Positions 1 through 4,981 of a DNA stretch of 6,855 nt are shown in pieces. How positions within the stretch are numbered: the stretch's first letter is position 1; every line of letters begins with the position of its first letter. The translations under genes were made by a program, and so were the position numbers. The notes beneath the pieces are model-generated. The model did not search any database. It was not told where the DNA came from and saw only the letters and a program-made list of their open reading frames with translations. Source of the DNA: an uncultured Collinsella sp. (GTDB lineage: Bacteria > Actinomycetota > Coriobacteriia > Coriobacteriales > Coriobacteriaceae); NCBI GenBank assembly GCA_959020035.1, contig CAUEQX010000099.1:1-6855 (forward strand), written 5' to 3'.

Positions 1-237
1 CTCGGTAAGTGCGGCGTGCAGTTTAACCAAGAAGATGTGTCCATCGACATGATGGGTATGCCCGTCTGTCGCGATGGCCTGACGGTCCCCTTCGATGAGG
101 ACGAAGCCCTGCGACGTTTTGAGGCGCCCGAGATTGTGATCTCGGCAGACCTGGGCGCAGGGGACGCGGCGACCACCGTGTGGACTTGCGATCTCACGCA
201 CGAGTACATCTCCATTAACGGTGACTACCGTTCCTAG
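1..237 (+). CDS. argJ: ArgJ, C-terminal end (glutamate N-acetyltransferase / ornithine acetyltransferase), partial
   Basis: This is the last 78 codons of a gene that begins before the window; the frame is open from base 1 and ends at TAG 235-237. The visible protein ends in HEYISINGDYRS, which matches the conserved ArgJ C-terminus (family form close to H-x-Y-V-x-I-N-x-D-Y-R-T). Upstream, the stretch around EIVISADLGAGDAATTVWTC matches the family's I-x-V-D-L-x-x-G-x-x-x-x-x-W-x-C-D-L pattern. ArgJ transfers the acetyl group of N-acetylornithine to glutamate, giving ornithine and N-acetylglutamate, and is cytoplasmic. It is normally cleaved autocatalytically into alpha and beta chains at a threonine; that site lies outside the window, so only part of the beta chain is seen. 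A GTG at 16-18 is an internal Val codon, not a start. argB follows after 81 bases on the same strand. Identification rests on the C-terminal motif and the argB-argD context. Confidence 0.9.
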   Translation, partial: LGKCGVQFNQEDVSIDMMGMPVCRDGLTVPFDEDEALRRFEAPEIVISADLGAGDAATTVWTCDLTHEYISINGDYRS

Positions 238-305
238 ACTCCCGATGTGCCGCGCGTCCCGCTGCAATCGCGGGCAACGAGGTGCGGCGCGATAGCTACA
301 CGAAA

Positions 306-312
306 GACGAGG
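306..312 (+). promoter_or_regulatory. Ribosome binding site of argB
   Basis: A GACGAGG purine run ends six bases before ATG 319-321. It supports ATG 319 as the argB start over the in-frame GTG at 247, which has no comparable site and would add 24 residues unlike the family (Arg/Cys-rich, coded by intergenic-looking sequence). Confidence 0.6.
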
Positions 313-318
313 CAGACT

Positions 319-1299
319 ATGAAGTTCGCACGCGATTGTCGCTCGAGCGAATCCAACGAAGTTACCGCGCAGCTGCTGTTCGAGGCGCTGCCGTGGATTA
401 AGAACCTGACCGGCAAGACGGTCGTTATCAAGTACGGCGGTGCCGCCATGGTCGACGAGCAGCTGCGTCGTGACGTGATGAGCGACATCGTCCTACTCAA
501 GATTATCGGCATGCGCCCTGTTATCGTGCACGGTGGCGGCAAGGCCATCAACGAGGCGCTCAGCCACTACGACATCCCCGTCGAGTTTAAGAACGGCCAG
601 CGCGTGACTACGCCTGCCACCATGGATATCGTGCGCGAGGTACTGGGCGGCAAGGTCAATCAGGAGCTGGTCGCGGCGCTCAACCACCACGGCAACCTGG
701 CCGTGGGCGTGTCCGGCAGCGACGCCGGTACCCTTATCGCCGAGCCACTCGACCCAGAGCTCGGCCGCGTAGGTAAGGTCACGCACGTCAACACCGACTA
801 TATCGAGCGTTTGCTCGACAGCGAGTACATTCCCGTTATCGCCACGGTCGCGGCGGGGGAGGACGGTGGCTTCTTCAACATCAACGCCGATACCGCCGCC
901 GGTGCCGTTGCGGCGGCACTTCATGCGCACAAGGCGATCTTCTTGACCGACGTCGACGGCCTGTACAAGGACTTTAGCGACAAGGATTCGCTTATCTCCA
1001 ACCTGACGCTCGACGAGGTTAACGAGATGCTCTATGGCGGAGAGGTCGATAAGGGCATGATTCCCAAGCTGCGCGCCGCTGTCGATGCGCTTACCGCCGG
1101 CGTATTTCGTGCCCACATCATTAACGGTACTACGCCGCACTCGCTGCTGCTGGAGCTGCTGACCGATGCCGGCGTCGGCACCGTGATCCATTCCACCGAG
1201 ACGGCTTACGAGTTCGATACGCATCCGCATCCGCTTTCGACGTTTGCTGCGCGTCTGACCGCGAACCTCGACGAGGTCGAGAAGCTCCAGACGGTCTAG
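319..1299 (+). CDS. argB: Acetylglutamate kinase ArgB
   Basis: A 326-residue cytoplasmic kinase of the amino-acid kinase fold. It phosphorylates N-acetyl-L-glutamate with ATP, the second step of arginine synthesis. Motifs in order: KYGG at 38-41 (phosphate-binding lysine), HGGG at 71-74, QRVT at 94-97 (substrate arginine), NINAD at 187-191, DVDGL at 211-215, and GGEVDKGMIPK at 240-250 with the second catalytic lysine K250. The N-terminal helix (about 14-29, LLFEALPWIK) and the segment H274-T288 (H-S-L-L-L-E-L-L-T-D-A-G-V-G-T) fit the known signature of arginine-inhibited hexameric enzymes, so feedback inhibition by arginine is inferred. The protein is about 25-40 residues longer than many family members. 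The extra length is the N-terminus and a tail after 296. The start is set by the ribosome binding site at 306-312. The gene lies between argJ and argD, 69 bases before the latter, as part of an operon. Confidence 0.96.
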   Translation: MKFARDCRSSESNEVTAQLLFEALPWIKNLTGKTVVIKYGGAAMVDEQLRRDVMSDIVLLKIIGMRPVIVHGGGKAINEALSHYDIPVEFKNGQRVTTPATMDIVREVLGGKVNQELVAALNHHGNLAVGVSGSDAGTLIAEPLDPELGRVGKVTHVNTDYIERLLDSEYIPVIATVAAGEDGGFFNINADTAAGAVAAALHAHKAIFLTDVDGLYKDFSDKDSLISNLTLDEVNEMLYGGEVDKGMIPKLRAAVDALTAGVFRAHIINGTTPHSLLLELLTDAGVGTVIHSTETAYEFDTHPHPLSTFAARLTANLDEVEKLQTV

Positions 1300-1337
1300 C
1301 TGACCCGCGGTCGTCGCGTCCCTGCACCCATAGCCCT

Positions 1338-1351
1338 GCGCCGTACGGCGC
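1338..1351 (+). repeat. Perfect 14-base palindrome upstream of argD
   Basis: GCGCCGTACGGCGC is its own reverse complement. As RNA it would form a five-pair stem with a GUAC loop. It ends five bases before the argD ribosome binding site GAAAGG (1357-1362). It has no T-run, so it is not an intrinsic terminator. It could be a small mRNA hairpin that tunes argD translation or mRNA stability, a dyad for a DNA-binding protein, or chance in GC-rich DNA. Confidence 0.4.
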
Positions 1352-1368
1352 CTAACGAAAGGCATCCC

Positions 1369-2652
1369 ATGTCACTTGCTGCTCAACAATCGCTCGAATC
1401 CCACTACGTTATGCATACCTTTGGCCGCTCGCCGGTAGAGTTTGTCGAAGGTCACGGCATGAAGCTCATCGGCGATGACGGCCGTGAGTATCTTGACTTT
1501 CTTGCTGGTATCGGTGTGTGCAGCCTTGGCCACGGCAACGCTGCAGTGCTCTCGGCGCTCGAGGCGCAGACCAAAAAGCTCATGCATGTCTCCAATTACT
1601 TCTACATCGAGCAGCGTGGCCAGGTCGCGGCGCTGCTGTCCAAGCTCGCTAACGACGACGTAGATGGTGCGTGCGTTCTGGCCGATGCCATTGCCGCCGG
1701 CGATGAGACCACGGCCGCTGCGCTCGGTGCCCCGGCTGCGGACGAGCAGGTGTGGGAGACGTTCTTTGCCAACTCCGGCGCCGAAGCCAACGAGGGCTCG
1801 ATGAAGCTCGCGCGCCTGTACGCCAAGCGTGCCGGTAATGGCGGCAACACCATCGTGTGCATGCGCGGCGGCTTCCACGGCCGTACGCTCGAGACCATTG
1901 CCGCCACCATGCAGGATTGGCTGCAGGACAGCTTCCGCCCGCTGCCGGGTGGCTTTGTGGCCTGCACGCCCAACGATGTGGACGAGCTGCGTGCGATCTT
2001 TAAGCAGCTGGGGAGCGAGATTTGTGCCGTGATGCTCGAGCCGATCCAGGGCGAGAGTGGCGTGCACCCCATGACCGAGGAGTTTATGGCGACAGCGCGC
2101 GACCTGGCACACGAAGTGGGCGCCGTGCTTATCGCCGACGAGGTCCAGTGCGGCATCTTCCGCTCCGGCAAGCCATTTGCATTCCAAACCTATGGCGTGG
2201 AGCCCGACATCATGAGCCTTGCCAAGGGCATTGCCGACGGCGTGCCCATGGGTGCCGTCGTGGCAAAGAAAGAGATTGCCGACGTGTTTAAGCCGGGCGA
2301 CCACGGCTCGACCTTTGGCGGTAGCTGCTTGGCCATCGCGGCGTGCGCCGCGACGCTCTCCGCGCTCGTGCGCGGCGATTATGCCGAGCATGCTGCCAAG
2401 GTGGGTGCTTATATGGAGGCAAAACTCACCAAGCTGCCGCATGTGGTCGAGGTACGCGGTCGCGGCTTAATGCTCGGCTGCGATCTGGATGACGCTGCGG
2501 GCGATGCGCATGATATTGTTGCCCGCGCGCTTGCCGCTGGCGCCGTGATTAACGCGACCGGAGCTCATACGCTGCGTTTCCTGCCGCCGCTTATCTGCGA
2601 GGAAGCCGACGTGGACAGCCTGATCGAGATTTTGTCGGACGTTTTGGCCTAA
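1369..2652 (+). CDS. argD: Acetylornithine aminotransferase ArgD, with an internal insertion
   Basis: A 427-residue PLP enzyme (class III, fold type I) that converts N-acetylglutamate semialdehyde plus glutamate to N-acetylornithine. Many family members also act on succinyl-diaminopimelate aminotransfer, so a lysine role is possible. Visible motifs: NSGAEANE at 135-142 (phosphate-binding loop), GGFHGRT at 167-173, EPIQGE at 224-229, IADEVQ at 255-260 with D257 holding the pyridine nitrogen, SLAKG with Schiff-base lysine K286, and STFGGS at 314-319. The usual length is about 390-400. The excess is mostly an Ala/Asp-rich insert at about 95-127, between the helix after HVSNYFYIE and the NSGAEANE loop, where typical enzymes have about 21 residues and this one has 54. 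All catalytic residues are intact, so it should be active. The start is ATG 1369, with GAAAGG six bases upstream. It is the last arg gene visible; the strand switches afterwards, so argF is not next to it. Confidence 0.94.
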   Translation: MSLAAQQSLESHYVMHTFGRSPVEFVEGHGMKLIGDDGREYLDFLAGIGVCSLGHGNAAVLSALEAQTKKLMHVSNYFYIEQRGQVAALLSKLANDDVDGACVLADAIAAGDETTAAALGAPAADEQVWETFFANSGAEANEGSMKLARLYAKRAGNGGNTIVCMRGGFHGRTLETIAATMQDWLQDSFRPLPGGFVACTPNDVDELRAIFKQLGSEICAVMLEPIQGESGVHPMTEEFMATARDLAHEVGAVLIADEVQCGIFRSGKPFAFQTYGVEPDIMSLAKGIADGVPMGAVVAKKEIADVFKPGDHGSTFGGSCLAIAACAATLSALVRGDYAEHAAKVGAYMEAKLTKLPHVVEVRGRGLMLGCDLDDAAGDAHDIVARALAAGAVINATGAHTLRFLPPLICEEADVDSLIEILSDVLA

Positions 2653-2754
2653 CACAGCGCGCTTCGCTCCTCGCGTGCTACGCTGGAAAACGCTTCGCGT
2701 TTCCTCAGCTCCGCACCCTTGCGGGTTCGAATCCCATGAAATGGGCCCAAACAA
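2653..2754. repeat. Cluster of short hairpins with a tRNA T-arm-like segment (candidate interspersed element)
   Basis: No gene is seen between argD and the terminator, but the stretch is full of small dyads. The first, 2685-2704, is GGAAAACGC-TTC-GCGTTTCC, with one bulged A. The second, 2711-2724, is CCGCA-CCCT-TGCGG. The third, 2733-2745, is CCCAT-GAA-ATGGG. The octamer CGCTTCGC occurs twice, at 2660-2667 and 2691-2698. Bases 2723-2735 read GGGTTCGAATCCC, exactly a T-arm core, identical to 13 bases of the T arm of the tRNA-Val gene encoded on the other strand at 2803-2815. No matching acceptor stem, D arm or anticodon arm can be built around it, so it is not a working tRNA gene. The dense dyads suggest a REP-like or tRNA-derived intergenic element; whether it is repeated elsewhere cannot be seen from here. 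Confidence 0.4.
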
Positions 2755-2780
2755 AAACGGTCCCCTTTCGAGGACCGTTT
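2755..2780 (-). terminator. Intrinsic terminator of tRNA-Val (possibly bidirectional)
   Basis: AAACGGTCC at 2755-2763 pairs perfectly with GGACCGTTT at 2772-2780 (nine pairs, eight-base loop). Read on the minus strand, the stem starts nine bases after the CCA of tRNA-Val and is followed by TTTTTGTTT, a good termination run. On the + strand the only T-run lies inside the stem, so it is at best a weak terminator for the argJBD transcript. Confidence 0.8.
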
Positions 2781-2789
2781 CCAATTCAA

Positions 2790-2865
2790 TGGTGGGCGAT
2801 GAGGGATTCGAACCCCCAGCCTTGTGCGTGTAAAGCACCTGCGCTAACCGTTGCGCCAATCGCCC
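2790..2865 (-). tRNA. tRNA-Val (anticodon UAC)
   Basis: Read on the minus strand, the 76 bases fold as a standard cloverleaf. The acceptor stem is GGGCGAT/ATCGCCC (seven perfect pairs). The D arm is GCGC/GCGC with an AACGGTTA loop. The anticodon arm has loop TTTACAC and anticodon TAC (bases 2832-2830). The variable loop is AGGCT, and the T arm is GGGGG-TTCGAAT-CCCTC. It ends in ACCA, so the CCA tail is encoded. UAC reads GUA and, when modified, other valine codons. The outer pair of the anticodon stem (G27-A43) is a mismatch, while all other stems are sound. It lies 57 bases after asnB on the same strand and has its own likely promoter and a terminator. Confidence 0.97.
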
Positions 2866-2875
2866 GCAGGGATTG

Positions 2876-2903
2876 AGTATAGCGGAAACCCCGTGCTGTT
2901 CAC
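2876..2903 (-). promoter_or_regulatory. Likely promoter of tRNA-Val
   Basis: On the minus strand, TATACT (2881-2876) is a good -10 element, placed 10 bases before the mature tRNA 5' end. GTGAAC (2903-2898), 16 bases upstream, is a weak -35 element matching TTGACA at three positions. The region also holds AGCGG/CCGCT (2881-2885 with 2902-2906). That dyad lacks a T-run and is not a convincing asnB terminator, so some read-through from asnB into the tRNA is possible. Confidence 0.5.
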
Positions 2904-2922
2904 CGCTAATTCATAACGAAAC

Positions 2923-4791
2923 TTACGCGGCGACTTCGGCGCCCTTGTCCTCGTCGATAAAGAAGCGCTTGTACCAGATGAGGAACGTCAGCGTGGTATA
3001 GATCTTGCGCTGGTTGAGCGCGCGACCCTCAAAGTGATCGTCAAGCAGTTTCATGAGCGCATCGGTGTCAAAGAAATCGGCAGCCCATGGTGCGGTGAAG
3101 TATTCCTTTACGTAGTCGTAGTACTTTTGCTCGCGCAGCCAGAACTTGACCGGTACGGGGAAGCCCACCTTCTTGCGCGTTGCCCACTCGTCGGGCAGCG
3201 TACGGTTGGCAGCGTGACGCAGAACGAGCTTGCAGCCTTCTTCGTTAACACGGTAGTTGGCGGGAATGTGCTCGGCAAACTCCATGACCTTCTTGTCCAG
3301 GAACGGGACGCGAAGCTCCAGAGAATGCGCCATGCACATCTTGTCTGCTTTGAGCAGGATGTCGCCCGGCAGCCACATGTTCATATCCAGATACTGTTTC
3401 TTGGAAAGCTCGCAGCAATCGGGAACCTGCTTGTAGTACTCGGCGCACATCTCGGCGGCGTTCTTGCCGGTGTCATACGCGGGCTTGAGCACCTCGTCGA
3501 CCTCGGAGGGATCGAACACCTTTGCCTGACCCACATACCAGCGCTCGGGAACCTCGGCGCATTTCGTCAGGAAGTTGTGGCCCTTAAAGTAGGGGAGATG
3601 CTGAACGAGCGAGCCCAGGGCGCGACGTACGCCGAGCGGCACACGCTTCTTAAAGGAGCGCATCTCGGGGGTGTCCTCGTACCACTCGTAGCCGGCAAAC
3701 AGCTCGTCGGCACCCTCGCCCGAAAGGACGACGGTGACCTCTTCGGAAGCCATCTGCGCCAGATAGTACAGCGGCACGCTGGACAGGTTCGATTGCGGCT
3801 CGTCCATGTGATACTGGATATCGGGCCGTGCATCGGAGAACTCGTCGGCGGTAATCATCTTGCGCACGTTCTTGATGCCCAGCTTGTCGGAAAGCTCGGC
3901 AGCGTAGTTGGTCTCGTTGAAGTTCTTGTAATCAAAGCCGACAGAATACGTGGTGTCGGGCATGAGACAGGCGGCAATGTAGCTGGAGTCCACGCCGCCA
4001 GAAAGGAACGAGCCCACCTTAACATCGGCGATTCGGTGTGCAGCGACGCTTTCGTGCACGACCTTGTCGCACTCGTCCACGTACTCCTCGAAGGTCTTGG
4101 AGTTGTCGTCGGTGAAGTCACAGCTCCAGTAACGCTTGATGTCCATGGTGTTGGTCGTCAGGTCATACGTAAAGCAATGCGCCGGGGCAAGCTTGAACAC
4201 GCCCTTAAAGAAGGTCTCCTCCGTGGCGGGGAATTGCAGCGTCAGGTAGGGGCGCAGCGCGTCGTGGTTGACAGCCTTCTCAAACTTGGGATGATCCAGG
4301 AAGCTCTTGATCTCGGAGCCAAACAGCAGCGAGCCATCGGATGCCTGGTAGTAATAGAACGGCTTGATACCAAAGATGTCACGAGCGCCAAAGAGTTTGT
4401 TCTTGTTCTGGTCGTGAATCACGAACGCGTACATGCCGCGCAGGCGGTTGACCAGGTCCTCGCCCCACTCCTCGTAACCGTGTACCAGGACCTCGGTATC
4501 AGCGTTGCAGTGGAAGGCGTAGCCGGCTGCCTCCAGCTCGGCGCGAAGCTCCTGGAAATTGTAGATCTCTCCGTTGAAGACAATCGTGACCCTGCCGTCG
4601 TCGCTCGACATGGGCTGAGCTCCAGCTTCGGAAAGATCAAGAATCGAAAGACGACGGAAGCCAAGGGCAACGTTGTTGACGATATGCTGGCCGCCCATAT
4701 CGGGACCACGGTGGATGATGCGATTCATCATAGCCGTGAGAACCAGCTCACTCTGTTCATCTGTACCGGTAAAACCGACAAAACCGCACAT
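2923..4791 (-). CDS. asnB: Asparagine synthetase, glutamine-hydrolysing (AsnB)
   Basis: A 622-residue cytoplasmic enzyme making asparagine from aspartate, glutamine and ATP. The N-terminal class II glutaminase domain (about 2-210) starts with MCGFVGF: Cys2 is the nucleophile exposed after Met removal. It continues with HRGPD 27-31, R47 in RRLSILD, FNGEIYN 72-78 and D98. The C-terminal synthetase domain (about 235-600) has the ATP pyrophosphatase loop SGGVDSS at 264-270, LSGEGADELFAGY at 356-368, then the segments KADKM and ELRVPFLD, and RKKVGFPVP near the end. All key residues are present. The start is fixed by the need for Cys at position 2 and by AAAGGA six bases before ATG 4791-4789. The frame stays open 45 codons further upstream, but that stretch is AT-rich leader. 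The length fits the AsnB/AsnO group. Other AsnB-like enzymes act in sugar or peptide modification, but the intact glutaminase and the general layout favour true asparagine synthesis. Confidence 0.93.
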   Translation of the reverse strand: MCGFVGFTGTDEQSELVLTAMMNRIIHRGPDMGGQHIVNNVALGFRRLSILDLSEAGAQPMSSDDGRVTIVFNGEIYNFQELRAELEAAGYAFHCNADTEVLVHGYEEWGEDLVNRLRGMYAFVIHDQNKNKLFGARDIFGIKPFYYYQASDGSLLFGSEIKSFLDHPKFEKAVNHDALRPYLTLQFPATEETFFKGVFKLAPAHCFTYDLTTNTMDIKRYWSCDFTDDNSKTFEEYVDECDKVVHESVAAHRIADVKVGSFLSGGVDSSYIAACLMPDTTYSVGFDYKNFNETNYAAELSDKLGIKNVRKMITADEFSDARPDIQYHMDEPQSNLSSVPLYYLAQMASEEVTVVLSGEGADELFAGYEWYEDTPEMRSFKKRVPLGVRRALGSLVQHLPYFKGHNFLTKCAEVPERWYVGQAKVFDPSEVDEVLKPAYDTGKNAAEMCAEYYKQVPDCCELSKKQYLDMNMWLPGDILLKADKMCMAHSLELRVPFLDKKVMEFAEHIPANYRVNEEGCKLVLRHAANRTLPDEWATRKKVGFPVPVKFWLREQKYYDYVKEYFTAPWAADFFDTDALMKLLDDHFEGRALNQRKIYTTLTFLIWYKRFFIDEDKGAEVAA

Positions 4792-4916
4792 GCAAGATCC
4801 TTTCTGCTGACGGCTCAGGTGTACTGCCGCAAGGATTGTGGCAGCTGATGTCAAATAATCTTTACTATCATGCCAATCTTTTGTTTCGTGATAGGGCATA
4901 AGCGCCGAGCGAACCG
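4792..4916 (-). promoter_or_regulatory. asnB leader and probable promoter region
   Basis: The stretch about 4848-4895 is clearly AT-richer than the rest of the window and is the most likely promoter area for asnB. No strong -35/-10 pair stands out. The best I can offer is TTGGCA (4876-4871) with TGACAT 17 bases on (4853-4848), which is weak at -10. A consensus TTGACA (4854-4849) has no good -10 partner. Between it and the start codon lie competing stems: CTGCC/GGCAG (4844-4840 with 4828-4824) against GCGGC/GCCGT (4830-4826 with 4814-4810). I see no T-box motif. Confidence 0.35.
4798..4803 (-). promoter_or_regulatory. Ribosome binding site of asnB
   Basis: AAAGGA on the minus strand, six bases before ATG 4791-4789. 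It decides the asnB start. Part of it (AAGGAT, 4802-4797) is exactly complementary to ATCCTT at 4836-4831 in the same leader, so it could be masked by base pairing. Confidence 0.75.
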
Positions 4917-4960
4917 AAAAAACCACGCCCGATCTTCAGACGAAGCGTCGGGCCGTGGTT
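4917..4960 (-). terminator. Intrinsic terminator after the ABC transporter gene
   Basis: AACCACG plus CCCGA (4921-4932) pairs with TCGGG, a bulged C, and CGTGGTT (4948-4960). Inside, CTTC/GAAG (4934-4937 with 4942-4945) extends the stem. On the minus strand the run TTTTTT (4922-4917) follows directly. It begins 21 bases after the transporter stop codon and separates that unit from asnB. Confidence 0.88.
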
Positions 4961-4981
4961 GCGAATGCTATGTATGAGCGG

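Noticed and set aside
249..288. Nested dyad in the argJ-argB gap (CCCGC/GCGGG at 258-274, GCCGC/GCGGC outside it) as a terminator
   Set aside because: No T-run follows, and the genes are clearly in one operon; at most it is a processing or stability hairpin, with weak support.
247..318. GTG start of argB at 247
   Set aside because: No ribosome binding site stands out before it, and the extra 24 residues do not resemble the family; ATG 319 has GACGAGG at good spacing.
493..1365. A 290-codon open frame antisense to argB
   Set aside because: Shadow frame crossing the argB end and the argB-argD gap; no ribosome binding site or family motif was recognised.
1372..2442. A 356-codon open frame antisense to argD
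   Set aside because: Shadow of the argD codon pattern; the protein is His/Arg/Gly-rich without motifs, and its neighbours argJ and argB are on the + strand.
2672..2748. A second tRNA gene on the + strand, suggested by GGGTTCGAATCCC
   Set aside because: The T-stem pairs at only three positions, the 3' end would be CCC rather than CCA, and no upstream sequence complements the expected acceptor strand.
2467..2859. A 130-codon minus-strand frame running through tRNA-Val, the terminator and the end of argD
   Set aside because: It starts inside the tRNA gene and translates the T arm into GGSNPSSP, a familiar artefact of annotating across tRNA genes; it is not a protein gene.
3034..4848. A 604-codon open frame on the + strand opposite asnB
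   Set aside because: It lies antisense to a gene with all family motifs; long antisense open frames are common in GC-rich DNA, and the translation shows no recognisable domain.
4792..4926. N-terminal extension of asnB by 45 codons to 4926
   Set aside because: The glutaminase needs Cys as the second residue, a good ribosome binding site precedes ATG 4791-4789, and the extension covers the AT-rich promoter area and touches the terminator.
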